From Saprospiraceae bacterium (GTDB lineage Bacteria; Bacteroidota; Bacteroidia; Chitinophagales; Saprospiraceae): a stretch of DNA of 64,000 bases. A program made the position numbers and the translations under genes. Shown one piece after another: positions 8,698 through 17,022 of this stretch (its first letter is position 1; the number at the start of each line of letters is the position of its first letter). Location of the stretch: the NCBI GenBank assembly GCA_019638385.1, contig JAHBTW010000002.1, positions 124,001 through 188,000 on the forward strand, in the 5' to 3' direction. The notes beneath the pieces are model-generated. The model saw nothing but the letters and a program-made list of their open reading frames with translations. It had not been told where the DNA came from and did no database searches.

Positions 8698-9369
8698 GTG
8701 GGTGTTCCAGATAAAACATATTTTGGAGAAGGGCTTGATGGACAACCTATCTTCTATGGTGATGTAAGGGCTATTACAGACGATCAAGTCAAACTTCAGT
8801 TATTAAAGAATCGAGTTGATGTTTTTTTAATAAAACAAGTTGAAGAACTTAACAAAAAGGATGAAAAAAATGAATTAAAGGTTTGGAGCCCGTTTCCATT
8901 AGCAGTTATGACATTATTGGCAATAGAAACTGTTGGACATATTATCGGGGACATGGATAAGATAAAAAACGAAAATGAATATAATCAATCTAAAGCAATA
9001 GTAACTCCGGTATACCAACTCATTGACGTAGAGTTATCACATAAGCCAACCAAGGACTTTTATGAAGGGTTTGAGAAAATACATGGCACATCTGATAAAA
9101 AATCAATTAAGAAATATTCTGATGTAATTCATAAATACCAAAGAAATACATTCAATCATGGATACCAAGCAAAAGGTGTTTATTTAAATCATCGGCAAAA
9201 AGCCCCTTGGATTATCAATGAGAAAGAGGGGTTTTTGATAATAAATCCTTATTTATTTTGGGACAAATTTAGAATTACTTATGAATTTATTTTTCAAAAT
9301 GTTCTAAATTCAAAAGAAAAAGAATGGCAAAAGAATGCATTAAACTATTTTAATCGACTGCTGATCTAA
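8698..9369 (+). CDS. AT-rich hypothetical protein
   Basis: A 223-residue soluble protein from a GTG start. I do not recognise a family. It is rich in Lys, Asn and Ile, with no signal peptide or transmembrane segment; a mid-protein hydrophobic stretch (FPLAVMTLLAIETVGHIIG) is bracketed by charged helices. Its base composition is visibly more AT-rich than the sucA, molybdoenzyme or kor genes, which suggests later acquisition. It lies just outside the right end of the IS630 relic and is followed by the first copy of the interspersed palindrome family. The start is uncertain because no clear ribosome site precedes it. Confidence 0.55.
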   Translation: MGVPDKTYFGEGLDGQPIFYGDVRAITDDQVKLQLLKNRVDVFLIKQVEELNKKDEKNELKVWSPFPLAVMTLLAIETVGHIIGDMDKIKNENEYNQSKAIVTPVYQLIDVELSHKPTKDFYEGFEKIHGTSDKKSIKKYSDVIHKYQRNTFNHGYQAKGVYLNHRQKAPWIINEKEGFLIINPYLFWDKFRITYEFIFQNVLNSKEKEWQKNALNYFNRLLI

Positions 9370-9403
9370 ATTAAGTGCCTATCTCGCGCAGCCTTTCTCG
9401 CCT

Positions 9404-9505
9404 CCGCTCGCGCCGAGGTTCCACCTCGGTGCGCCTATCCTGTGGGTTCCCCCACTCACATCGCCGGCAAGTCAGGAAGTAACCCGAAGTTACTTCCTGA
9501 CCGGG
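9404..9505. repeat. Interspersed palindromic repeat family, copy A
   Basis: The fullest copy. It starts CCGCTCGCGCCGAGG, contains the hairpin CCGAGG-ttcca-CCTCGG, the text GCGCCTATCCTGTGGGTTCC, and ends with the palindrome GTCAGGAAGTAAC / GTTACTTCCTGAC (9471-9501). Related copies are at 10481, 12590, 13236 and 14018. Confidence 0.75.
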
Positions 9506-9544
9506 ACCTGCGCCGATAACCTCTTATAAAAAAACGCAATAACA

Positions 9545-10387
9545 TCACTTCTTCTTTTTGTTTTTATCCGGCAAAGCCAACACCGATTTTGCATTCAATG
9601 CACTCACCACTTTTTTACCTGTCTTTGCCTCTAATTCTTTCCTTGCCACTTTGGCAACGTTACCACCTTGCTTCGCGACTTTTTTGCTTTCCTCAAAATC
9701 TTTGGGCTTTACGGCTTCGGATATATCTTTGGTAGAAGCTTCCGCCAACATGTTCAAAATCAACTCGGTATTGGTCATGTTGTCCCGAAGATTTTCTTTT
9801 TTCAGTCCTTTCAGGATTTTATACTCTTTGGTGGTTTTATCGGCCCATGCCTTCGTGATAATATCGGTGAGTGTGGCAAACTGAACGCCTTCCTTCAATC
9901 CGCGTTTTTTCCATTCATCGGTCAATTCCTTTCGTATTTCAATGCTTTTGAGCCGTTGGTTAATCCAGTTTTCGGAGTAGCCGAGTTTCATATACTGTTC
10001 CAATGCCCGGTCAATGCTCAGTTCAGGGTCTTGCATTTCATCCAATCTTTCCGAAGCCACTTGCGCCAGCCACAGTTTAAAGGGTTCAGCTTTGGGAGAA
10101 GGAATAGACTGCACAAGGCGAAAAAGTTGTTCGGTATCGGCTACATCGGTCAAGTAAAATTTTCCGTCAGCCGATTGCATTTTCAGTTGACTACAATTTG
10201 TAGCCAACTGACTTCCTTCTGCTTTTAACCGTGTTTTCAACACACTCCAATACTTCCTTGCATTGGGGCTGTCAGTCAAAACAGCTATCACATCCACTAT
10301 GGAGAAATACCATTTCTCCTGCTCGGCATCCCAAAGCGTTCTTACTTTTTTGTCTTCAAATATTTTTATTTCGTTTTCTTTTTTCAT
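9545..10387 (-). CDS. BRO-N domain protein (phage antirepressor-like)
   Basis: A 280-residue protein whose first about 100 residues match the BRO-N fold of phage antirepressors and DinD-like proteins: FEDKKVRTLWDAEQEKWYFS, VVDVIAVLTDSPNARKYWSV, TEQLFRLVQSIPSPKAEPFK and LWLAQVASERLDEM. The C-terminal half is helical and ends in a Lys-rich tail. Such stand-alone BRO proteins are common in Bacteroidota chromosomes, often in accessory regions, with DNA-binding or damage-response roles proposed but seldom tested. No other phage gene is nearby, so this is not evidence for a prophage. A candidate promoter precedes it on the reverse strand. Confidence 0.8.
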   Translation of the reverse strand: MKKENEIKIFEDKKVRTLWDAEQEKWYFSIVDVIAVLTDSPNARKYWSVLKTRLKAEGSQLATNCSQLKMQSADGKFYLTDVADTEQLFRLVQSIPSPKAEPFKLWLAQVASERLDEMQDPELSIDRALEQYMKLGYSENWINQRLKSIEIRKELTDEWKKRGLKEGVQFATLTDIITKAWADKTTKEYKILKGLKKENLRDNMTNTELILNMLAEASTKDISEAVKPKDFEESKKVAKQGGNVAKVARKELEAKTGKKVVSALNAKSVLALPDKNKKKK

Positions 10388-10448
10388 CGTGGTGTATATT
10401 TACAGACATCGGTGCCTCCTCCCGGCAAATACATGGCTTTTGCATCGG

Positions 10449-10480
10449 CAAATATAATCTCTAACTGGAATAATAACAAC
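10449..10480 (-). promoter_or_regulatory. Candidate Bacteroidota promoter for the BRO gene
   Basis: On the reverse strand the box TATATTTG (10456-10449) fits the TAnnTTTG -7 consensus, with a GTTG about 17 bases upstream. It lies about 60 bases before the BRO start codon and abuts repeat copy B. Confidence 0.35.
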
Positions 10481-10557
10481 CCGCTCGCGCCGAGATTCTA
10501 CTGCGATACACCTATCCTTAGCCGGAAAGTCAGGAAGACCCGAAGTTACTTCCTGAC
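10481..10557. repeat. Interspersed palindromic repeat family, copy B
   Basis: Begins CCGCTCGCGCCGAGATTCTA and ends with AAGTCAGGAAG...GTTACTTCCTGAC. It is shorter than copy A because of a deletion in the left arm of the terminal palindrome (three bases missing) and in the middle segment. Confidence 0.7.
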
Positions 10558-10640
10558 CCGCTTGCCATACGCCCCCTCCTGCGGTCCATTTGCAAGTAAC
10601 AAAACAATCCGTCTCTCTTTTTTGTCATTGGAATTTATAA

Positions 10641-10694
10641 ATGGAAAAAAACAGCCGATATGTTGCCTTTGGAGTTTCAAGCGGAATAGCTTTG
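10641..10694 (+). promoter_or_regulatory. Duplicated 54-bp promoter-like element, copy 1
   Basis: This 54-base segment matches 17076-17023 (reverse strand, ahead of sucA) at 51 of 54 positions. It ends in TAGCTTTG, an exact TAnnTTTG -7 box at 10687-10694, with GTTG at 10662-10665 as possible -33 box. The following gene starts at 10732, giving a leader of roughly 30 bases. The same segment also reads as an open frame beginning ATGGAA; all three differences between the copies are at third codon positions and silent. Confidence 0.55.
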
Positions 10695-10731
10695 CAAAAC
10701 CAAACATATTACCCACCAACCGCATTCATCT

Positions 10732-12555
10732 ATGAAAACCTCCTTCAGCCTCCTCCCTGTCGCCATGACACTGGCACTCCTCCCAACGCTGCTTCCGGCT
10801 CAGGAAGCATGGGTAGTGGAAGGAAGAATTTTGGACAGCGCGAGCAATAAACCGCTGGCTTATGCCACGGTGTATAACGAAAGTACACAGAAAGGCGCCA
10901 TCAGCAATCTGGACGGGTATTTCCGCATAGGCGCCATCAGTGAGCAAGACGTCATCGTTGTGAGCTTTATCGGCTATGAAAAGGAGCGAATACCCTTGAG
11001 AAAAGGCCGTACCTACTACGAGGTTTTGCTCCGCGAAAACGCCATATCTTTGGATGAGGTGGGCGTAGTAGCATCGAGAGAAACCGACTGGTACGAGCTG
11101 TTGCGCGCCTGCCGGAAAAACCAGCCCCAAACCGCGCTGGACGCCAAAGCCTATTACGAGTTGAAGTCCTTTCACAGCGATGAGCAGATCGAATTGGTGG
11201 AGGGTTTTTACAATGCTCGCATTGAGGGATATGCGGTAAAAAAATTAGACCTGAAGGCCGGCAGGTTAGCCATCCGGCCGCACGAGGGCACGATATTTGT
11301 GTCTATGGAGAGTTCGCGGGCTATTACCATGTTGCCGTTGTTTGAAGATAGCGGCCTGTTCCCGGCAAGCCCTCTGGAGCTGAACCGAAGGGAACTCCGA
11401 AAGCACTACTCCATTTCTATGAGCAAAAAGTACAAAAACGAAAACGCCGACTCGGTGTATGTGCTCGAATATGTGCCCAATGAAAACTCCGGCCTTTTCT
11501 TCAGCGGCGAAATATGGATCAACCATACCAAAAAACACATACTCAAGATCACCCGGCATTGCCAGGGCACGGCCAGGCACCCTTTCAAACCCATTTTTCC
11601 TTCGGATACCATTCGCGGTATTGACCTGTCTGTCACGAGTACCTTTGCCGAAGAGAACGGCAAGGTCTTTTTCAATCACATTGATTTCATCTATACCGTT
11701 GATTACAAGGATCGAAACGGGGCTGAATTGAGCATTCTCACCCACGCTGTCCTGTACGCTTATGAACCGCACCAGACTTTCTCGCAACCCAACTTTGAAT
11801 TCAACAGTGAGCAAATCGGGGATTACCGCAGGATCAATGCTTTCCCCTATAATGATTTCTTTTGGGACCAGCACGACGAGCCTAAAGTGAGCGACCAGCA
11901 AGACCGTAACCGCCTTTTTTTCAACGATGCCATCTCTTTAACCAACCGGACGATATTCAACGGGCTACCTGGAAACATTACCCATCGGCAGTTGCCGAAC
12001 AACCAAGCGGCGTTCATGGACGACCCGCGCGACGGACAGCGCCTGCTCCAACACCCATACATGGCATGGTCGAAAAACAGGATTCTTCTCCGGGAGTTTC
12101 GCCCCGAAAGCACTGAGCCTTTGCCCGTTCATTACGGCGCCCGGACGGTCGTTGCCGAACAGTACAACCTGAGCGTCAAGATATTCCTTGACGTAAATAC
12201 CTATGCCGACAGTACGCACATGCTCACAGCCGCTATTTTCGATCCGTATGAGACTTTTTTCCGGCTGCCCATGGACAATGCCGCCTTTTGTTTTATCAAC
12301 ACCTGGTTTGATCTCATGGAAATAGAACGGCGCAAATTAGAAGCCGCCATTGCCGCATCAGACAGAACTGCCGGGGCGATCTACGAGATTTATCGCAACC
12401 ACTCCACTCAATGGGAACAACTCCGGCAGCAGTATTTCAAAGAGGTGCAACGCGGCCGCAACCGGGCAGCATTAGAAAAATGGAACCGGGCGGTACGAGC
12501 CGAACTGGGCATTGACAATATGGAGATATTTTTGCCCGAGCAAGTTTCAGAATGA
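10732..12555 (+). CDS. Secreted CarboxypepD_reg-like domain protein
   Basis: A 607-residue exported protein. A signal peptide (MKTSFSLLPVAMTLALLPTL, cleaved near ...LPAQ) is followed by a carboxypeptidase-D regulatory-like beta-sandwich at about 27-115 (VEGRILDSASNKPLAYATVY, GAISNLDGYFRI, VSFIGYEKERI), the domain that caps many Bacteroidota outer-membrane proteins. The remaining about 480 residues form an uncharacterised beta-rich part like those of CarboxypepD/DUF5686-type surface proteins; no TonB plug or barrel is evident. It probably sits in the periplasm or outer membrane. A promoter element shared with sucA precedes it. Function unknown. Confidence 0.7.
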   Translation: MKTSFSLLPVAMTLALLPTLLPAQEAWVVEGRILDSASNKPLAYATVYNESTQKGAISNLDGYFRIGAISEQDVIVVSFIGYEKERIPLRKGRTYYEVLLRENAISLDEVGVVASRETDWYELLRACRKNQPQTALDAKAYYELKSFHSDEQIELVEGFYNARIEGYAVKKLDLKAGRLAIRPHEGTIFVSMESSRAITMLPLFEDSGLFPASPLELNRRELRKHYSISMSKKYKNENADSVYVLEYVPNENSGLFFSGEIWINHTKKHILKITRHCQGTARHPFKPIFPSDTIRGIDLSVTSTFAEENGKVFFNHIDFIYTVDYKDRNGAELSILTHAVLYAYEPHQTFSQPNFEFNSEQIGDYRRINAFPYNDFFWDQHDEPKVSDQQDRNRLFFNDAISLTNRTIFNGLPGNITHRQLPNNQAAFMDDPRDGQRLLQHPYMAWSKNRILLREFRPESTEPLPVHYGARTVVAEQYNLSVKIFLDVNTYADSTHMLTAAIFDPYETFFRLPMDNAAFCFINTWFDLMEIERRKLEAAIAASDRTAGAIYEIYRNHSTQWEQLRQQYFKEVQRGRNRAALEKWNRAVRAELGIDNMEIFLPEQVSE

Positions 12556-12589
12556 TAGGGCGCGCGGTTTTACCGAACAAGTCAGGAAG

Positions 12590-12613
12590 TAACCGCGAAG
12601 TTACGTCCTGACT
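12590..12613. repeat. Interspersed palindromic repeat family, copy C (terminal palindrome only)
   Basis: AGTCAGGAAGTAAC / GTTACGTCCTGACT with a short loop, between the CarboxypepD gene and the convergent small gene. Here it could also act as a hairpin between the two convergent transcripts. Confidence 0.6.
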
Positions 12614-12621
12614 CACCCACC

Positions 12622-12840
12622 TCACGCCGCCACCCCCGGCGTCTGCAATTCCAGCCGGAATGATTTCAGCAAGGCGCTGAGTTCTTGCACAAAGGTATCG
12701 CGCATGTATGCATACTGCCGGATACTGGAAGCGTCGGCCTCGTTGGCTTTTTGGAAGTCAAGCAACCGGTTCAGGTTCTCGATCTGCTCAAGTATGTCGC
12801 TGACGCGGGCGATTTTCTCGTCTACATCTTTCTTTATCAT
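12622..12840 (-). CDS. Small coiled-coil hypothetical protein
   Basis: A 72-residue acidic, helix-rich protein starting MIKKDVDEKIARVSDI, with heptad-like leucine spacing through ILEQIENLNRLLDF. An upstream ATG at 12867 in frame is less likely because that extension overlaps the tail of the PIN remnant. I do not recognise a family. It lies immediately after the broken toxin-antitoxin remnant and could be a leftover or a conserved neighbour of it. Confidence 0.5.
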   Translation of the reverse strand: MIKKDVDEKIARVSDILEQIENLNRLLDFQKANEADASSIRQYAYMRDTFVQELSALLKSFRLELQTPGVAA

Positions 12841-12847
12841 ATGCTTG

Positions 12848-12949
12848 TCACAACTTTCCCACAACAATCCCTTCTACTTCGTCAAAGTGACTATCTCCCG
12901 TGAGTAAAGGCAGGTTGTGTTCTTTAGATATAGCAGCGATTGGCAATAT
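12848..12949 (-). pseudogene. PIN-domain (VapC-like) toxin, C-terminal remnant
   Basis: In a reverse-strand frame different from the antitoxin gene, about 33 residues read as the end of a PIN nuclease: PIAAISKEHNLPLLTGDSHF followed by DEVEGIVVGKL and a stop at 12848-12850. The GD pair and the 'LPLLTxD.xF' pattern fit the last catalytic region of VapC-type toxins. The first about 90 residues, including the leading catalytic Asp and Glu, are missing, so an internal deletion has joined the antitoxin to this tail. Confidence 0.65.
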
Positions 12950-13205
12950 TTCTTGCTTCTTTCACTGCGCTATGGAAAACCGCTGCTTCTTCTTCATCGA
13001 ATATTCCCGCCATGCTCAATATATCAGCTTCAGGCGAGTTGCCGTTCTTGATTGGATTGGCTTTACTGCGCGATTCGTTTTCCTCTCGGATATTTTTCAG
13101 GATTGCTTCTATTATCATCAACCGCTCGCTCAGGCTGAGCGATTTTACCAAGTTAACGATTTCAGTACTTGACACTATATTCCCTTTTATTTTATCAGAA
13201 ATCAA
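12924..13205 (-). CDS. Antitoxin-like protein of a disrupted toxin-antitoxin module
   Basis: A 93-residue protein. The start (IVNLVKSLSLSERLMIIEAI) resembles the helix of small addiction-module antitoxins that precede PIN toxins, followed by a charged linker and an amphipathic tail with FDEEEAAVFHSAVKEARN. The final residues (ANRCYI) are read out of frame from what used to be the toxin gene. Without an intact toxin it may be a relic or an orphan antitoxin. The assignment rests mainly on size, pattern and the adjacent PIN remnant. Confidence 0.5.
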   Translation of the reverse strand: MISDKIKGNIVSSTEIVNLVKSLSLSERLMIIEAILKNIREENESRSKANPIKNGNSPEADILSMAGIFDEEEAAVFHSAVKEARNIANRCYI

Positions 13206-13235
13206 AGTTATACTTATTTCCTCGAACTTCCAATC

Positions 13236-13290
13236 TCCGCTCGCGCCGGGGTTCTACCTCGGTGCATCTATTTTGCGGGTTCCACCCACG
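13236..13290. repeat. Interspersed palindromic repeat family, copy D
   Basis: Matches the first half of copy A: TCCGCTCGCGCCGGGGTTCT, CCTCGGTGCATCTATTTTGC and GGGTTCCACCCA. It lacks the GTCAGGAAG palindrome. Confidence 0.7.
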
Positions 13291-13385
13291 TACTAAGCAG
13301 AACCCCAGCGCAAGCAGGCAAGCCTGCAAACCAACCATTATGGATGTCTGTTGTTTTGACAAAAATCAAATTCAATTCTGTAAGG

Positions 13386-13967
13386 ATGCATTACATCAAA
13401 CTCAAATCAGAGGGCACCATTATTGAGTTTCACAATAACTGGTTGGGGGAAGAAACCGTCATTGTAGGCGGTAAAATCGTGTCCAAGAAAAGCTCTATCA
13501 TGGGCGCCAACCATTTTTTTACCGTCATGGAAAACGGCGCTGCTGCCAACTACATACTGGCTTCCAAAGTATTAGACTCAAATTTTCGGGTAGGGATAGA
13601 TTTGATCAGAAACGGCCAGATGATTTATGAAAGTGTACCGTTGAGTTATGGCAAAAAGACGCGGTCGCCACATGATGAATTAAAATCCAAAGCATTGGCG
13701 AAACTCATGGAGTACGAAATCCATGAAGCCCTGGATTTGTTCAAAAAAGCACAGCAATTAGACCCCGAAGATTACGAAGTTTACTTCCATATAGCCTGTG
13801 CCTATTCCAACCTTGAAGACATCGAAAACGGCTATGAAAATTTGAAATTGGCGGTTCAACACGGTATGAACGATTTTGAAAAAATCCTCAACCACGACAT
13901 GCTCGCCTTCCTACGGTTACAGGATCCGTTTGAGCGCTTTCACGAAAGCGGTTTTACGGGGTATTGA
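13386..13967 (+). CDS. TPR-containing hypothetical protein
   Basis: A 193-residue protein if translation starts at MHYIKLKSEG (13386); an ATG-less extension from 13344 is less likely. The N-terminal half is beta-rich (TIIEFHNNWLGEETVIVGGK, FFTVMENG), and the C-terminal half holds about two TPR-like helix pairs (EIHEALDLFKKAQQLDPEDY, EVYFHIACAYSNLEDIENGY). No signal peptide is visible. Combination of a small beta domain with TPRs suggests a protein-interaction role; no family was recognised. It is flanked by repeat copies D and E. Confidence 0.6.
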   Translation: MHYIKLKSEGTIIEFHNNWLGEETVIVGGKIVSKKSSIMGANHFFTVMENGAAANYILASKVLDSNFRVGIDLIRNGQMIYESVPLSYGKKTRSPHDELKSKALAKLMEYEIHEALDLFKKAQQLDPEDYEVYFHIACAYSNLEDIENGYENLKLAVQHGMNDFEKILNHDMLAFLRLQDPFERFHESGFTGY

Positions 13968-14017
13968 TTACATGGGCCGGAGCGGGGATCACTGTAGCTG
14001 CAGCGCGTACTGACGCG

Positions 14018-14096
14018 CCCGCTCACGCCGGGCTTCTACCCCGAGTTTACCACGCAGGGCGTGGTGCGCACATTCTGCGGGTCCACCTCCACTTAC
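14018..14096. repeat. Interspersed palindromic repeat family, copy E
   Basis: A diverged copy: CCCGCTCACGCCGGGCTTCT, then an inserted hairpin ACCACGCAGGGCGTGGT (14050-14066 region), then TTCTGCGGGTCCACCTCCAC. It lies between the TPR gene and the 3' end of sucA. Confidence 0.6.
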
Positions 14097-14183
14097 AGTA
14101 ATTTGTCGTGTCAGGCTTACCGTTGTGTTTGTCGGTTAAAGTGGTTGCTTTAGGAACGTGCCGTGCGCTAAAGTTTTCGCCTT

Positions 14184-16934
14184 TTAATCAAATCGAAAAG
14201 CCGCCGCTATCAGATCTTCCTGTTGCTTATCGTGCGCTTTTTTGAAACCCGTGGCCGTGGAGGCGCTTGCCCGACGGGAAATCGGCCGCAATGGCTTGTC
14301 GCCTAAGTGGTTGCGCACATGCTGCCAGGCGCCCATGTTGAGCGGTTCTTCCTGTACCCACACCCATTCGGCTGCCGGGTATTTCGCGAAAAGCGCTTCA
14401 ATCTTTTTGATCGGGAAGGGATACAACTGCTCCAGCCGCACGAGTGCTGCTTCGTTGTGCTTGCCGGCGCGTTTTTGCTCCAACAGGTCGTAATACACTT
14501 TGCCGGTGCAGAGCACTACCCGGCGGATTTTCTTTTCCCGCGCTTTGGTCACAGCGGCATCGTCATACACTTCCTGGAACGCCCGGCCGGTTTCAAACTC
14601 CGCAATGGGCGACACGCATTCCGGGTGCCGGAGCAGGCTCTTGGGCGACATCACGATGAGCGGTTTGCGGAAAGGACGCTCCAATTGCCGGCGCAACAAG
14701 TGGAAGAAGTTGGCCGGGGTGGTGACGTTGGCCACGGTGCAATTGTATTCGGCGCAGTTTTGCAGGAAGCGCTCCAAGCGGGCGCTCGAGTGTTCCGGCC
14801 CCTGCCCTTCGTAGCCGTGGGGGAGCAGCATTACCAAGCCGCTCATGCGTTGCCACTTGCTTTCTGCCGACAGGAGGTATTGATCCACAATGGTTTGCGC
14901 GCCGTTGTAAAAATCGCCAAACTGCGCTTCCCACACTACAAGCGCATCCGGTGTGGCGAGCGAATAGCCGTATTCAAATCCCAATACGGCAAATTCGGAG
15001 AGTAACGAATTGTAGATGCGAAACTTACCCTGCTCTTCGCTCAGACCGTCCAGACGATTCAGATCATCATACGTTTCCATATCGCGCATCACGGCATGGC
15101 GGTGGGAGAAGGTGCCGCGCTTCACGTCCTGACCGCTCATGCGCACGTCGTTGCCGTCCATGAGGATGCTGCCGTAGGCCATCAGTTCGGCCAATGCCCA
15201 ATCCAAGGCGCCGGCAGCCAGCAGTTTTTGTTTGCCTTTGAGCAAGCGGTGTACTTTGGGCAGCGGCGTGAAGTTTTTCGGAATCGTAAGCAGGTGTTTC
15301 AGGATGTGATCCACTTTGGAGCGTTCGATGCCGGTGGGCGGCGAGGTTTCAAAATCTTCGGCGGTGGTGCGTTTTTTGAGTTTCCGCCAGGCCTGTTCCG
15401 GTTCCTGATAGGAGTAGGGCAAAGGCTTTTGGCGGTTTTCGTCCAAGCGATTTTGGAGCATGGTGCGGAAGTTCGTCTCCAACTCGTCGGCAATTTTCTT
15501 TTCCAAATCGCCCCGTTCAACGAGGGTGTTGGAGTACATCACGCGGGGATTGGATTTGGCCTGAATCAGCTTGTAGAGATCGGGTTGTGTAAATTCCGGG
15601 TCATCGCCTTCGTTGTGGCCGTGTTTGCGGTAGCACACCATATCTATAAAGACGTCTTCATTGAATTCCTGCCGGAAGGCCACGGCCATTTCCGACACAA
15701 AGAGCACCGCTTCGGGGTCGTCGCCGTTGACGTGAAAAACCGGCGCATGTACCACAGCCGCCACGCCGGTGCAGTAGGTAGAACTGCGGGCGTCGTCCCA
15801 GTCGGTGGTAAAACCCACCTGATTGTTGATGACCAAGTGAATGGTGCCGCCGGTTTGATAGCCCTTGAGTTTGCTCATTTGGATGGTTTCATACACTACG
15901 CCCTGACCGGCCACGGAGGCATCGCCATGAATGAGAATGGGCAGGATGCGGTCGTATTCGCTCTGGTAGAGAATATCGGCTTTGGCGCGGGCGAAGCCTT
16001 CCACTACGGGATTCACCGACTCTAAGTGCGAGGGGTTCGGCACGAGTTTGAGGTGTACGATTTTGCCTTCGAGGTTGCCCACCTGCGAGGAGAAACCGAG
16101 GTGATACTTCACGTCGCCGTCGCCGAAGCTCTGGTCAACGGGCATGTTGCCTTCAAACTCGGAAAAAATCTGTTCATACGTTTTGCCCATGATATTGGCC
16201 AGCACATTGAGGCGGCCCCGGTGGGCCATGCCGATGACGACTTCCTCCACCTGATCTTCCGTAGCCTTGTTAATCATGGCATCGAGCGCCACAATGGCCG
16301 TTTCGCCGCCTTCGAGCGAAAACCGTTTTTGACCCACAAACTTGTTGTGCAGGAATTCTTCAAAACCCACTGCGCCGTTGAGTTTTTCGAGGATGCGGCG
16401 CTTTTTCTCCAGCGGGATATCAAACTGCCGTTCGGGAGCGTGCTGCTCAATGTAGGTGCGCAGCCAGCGGCGCTTATCGCGGCCCTGAATGCTGTGAAAT
16501 TCAAACCCGATGTTGCCGCAATAGATTCTGCGCAACTTCTCCACAATCTGGCGGAGCGTACCGTTGGGCAATCCGATCTCAATGCCGGCGATGAAGGGCT
16601 TGTCCAGAAGGTCTTCTGTGAGGCTGAAATCGCTGAGAGAAAGAAATGCCTGCCGGTTGCGGCGCGGCTTGAGCGGGTTGGTGGTGGACTCCAAATGCCC
16701 CCGGTTGCGGTAGGCAAAAATGAGGGCCAGTACGCGCAGTTCATACAGGATGTAGGCCGGGTCGGCAGCAGTGGCGGCGGTGCTGTGGCCGTTGGTATCG
16801 CTTTGCGCAAAATCGAACCCTTTGAAAAATAAACGCCAGGACGCCTCTACCATTTCGGGGTCTTGATGATACTGGGAATACAGCGCGTCAATGAAATCCG
16901 GGTGGGCGTTGGATATGAAAGAATAATCGCTCAT
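14184..16934 (-). CDS. sucA: 2-oxoglutarate dehydrogenase E1 component
   Basis: A 916-residue TPP-dependent decarboxylase of the 2-oxoglutarate dehydrogenase complex, which converts 2-oxoglutarate to succinyl-lipoyl-E2 in the TCA cycle. The N-terminal segment (FISNAHPDFIDALYSQYHQD) is the E1o-type binding motif. Core motifs include VIGMAHRGRLNVLANIMGK, LIHGDASVAGQGVVYE and HLVINNQVGFTT, and the C-terminal part has GYEGQGPEHSSARLERFLQ. An in-frame ATG nine codons upstream (16961) is possible, but MSDYSFIS is the usual start. sucB is not adjacent, so the E2 gene lies elsewhere. A duplicated promoter element precedes it. Confidence 0.95.
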   Translation of the reverse strand: MSDYSFISNAHPDFIDALYSQYHQDPEMVEASWRLFFKGFDFAQSDTNGHSTAATAADPAYILYELRVLALIFAYRNRGHLESTTNPLKPRRNRQAFLSLSDFSLTEDLLDKPFIAGIEIGLPNGTLRQIVEKLRRIYCGNIGFEFHSIQGRDKRRWLRTYIEQHAPERQFDIPLEKKRRILEKLNGAVGFEEFLHNKFVGQKRFSLEGGETAIVALDAMINKATEDQVEEVVIGMAHRGRLNVLANIMGKTYEQIFSEFEGNMPVDQSFGDGDVKYHLGFSSQVGNLEGKIVHLKLVPNPSHLESVNPVVEGFARAKADILYQSEYDRILPILIHGDASVAGQGVVYETIQMSKLKGYQTGGTIHLVINNQVGFTTDWDDARSSTYCTGVAAVVHAPVFHVNGDDPEAVLFVSEMAVAFRQEFNEDVFIDMVCYRKHGHNEGDDPEFTQPDLYKLIQAKSNPRVMYSNTLVERGDLEKKIADELETNFRTMLQNRLDENRQKPLPYSYQEPEQAWRKLKKRTTAEDFETSPPTGIERSKVDHILKHLLTIPKNFTPLPKVHRLLKGKQKLLAAGALDWALAELMAYGSILMDGNDVRMSGQDVKRGTFSHRHAVMRDMETYDDLNRLDGLSEEQGKFRIYNSLLSEFAVLGFEYGYSLATPDALVVWEAQFGDFYNGAQTIVDQYLLSAESKWQRMSGLVMLLPHGYEGQGPEHSSARLERFLQNCAEYNCTVANVTTPANFFHLLRRQLERPFRKPLIVMSPKSLLRHPECVSPIAEFETGRAFQEVYDDAAVTKAREKKIRRVVLCTGKVYYDLLEQKRAGKHNEAALVRLEQLYPFPIKKIEALFAKYPAAEWVWVQEEPLNMGAWQHVRNHLGDKPLRPISRRASASTATGFKKAHDKQQEDLIAAAFRFD

Positions 16935-17022
16935 GGTTGGGAATGTTATCACTTGTGTCAAAAATCGGGCAAATATCGGTCAACGCCGGTTCATAAAAAA
17001 GCGCCGGCGTAGAAGTTTTGCG

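Noticed and set aside
9545..10387. Prophage, suggested by the BRO antirepressor
   Set aside because: No capsid, portal, terminase, integrase or lysis genes are nearby; stand-alone BRO proteins are common in Bacteroidota chromosomes.
10641..10850. Protein-coding gene from the ATGGAA frame
   Set aside because: After the 54-base duplicated element the frame runs into the signal-peptide region of the next gene in another frame and loses all similarity to the second copy; kept only as a leader-peptide possibility.
9404..14096. Integron-like cassette array with attC sites
   Set aside because: The palindromes have AAC/GTT near the stem centre, but do not fit the GTTRRRY / RYYYAAC core boxes, gene directions alternate, and no integrase gene is present in the window.
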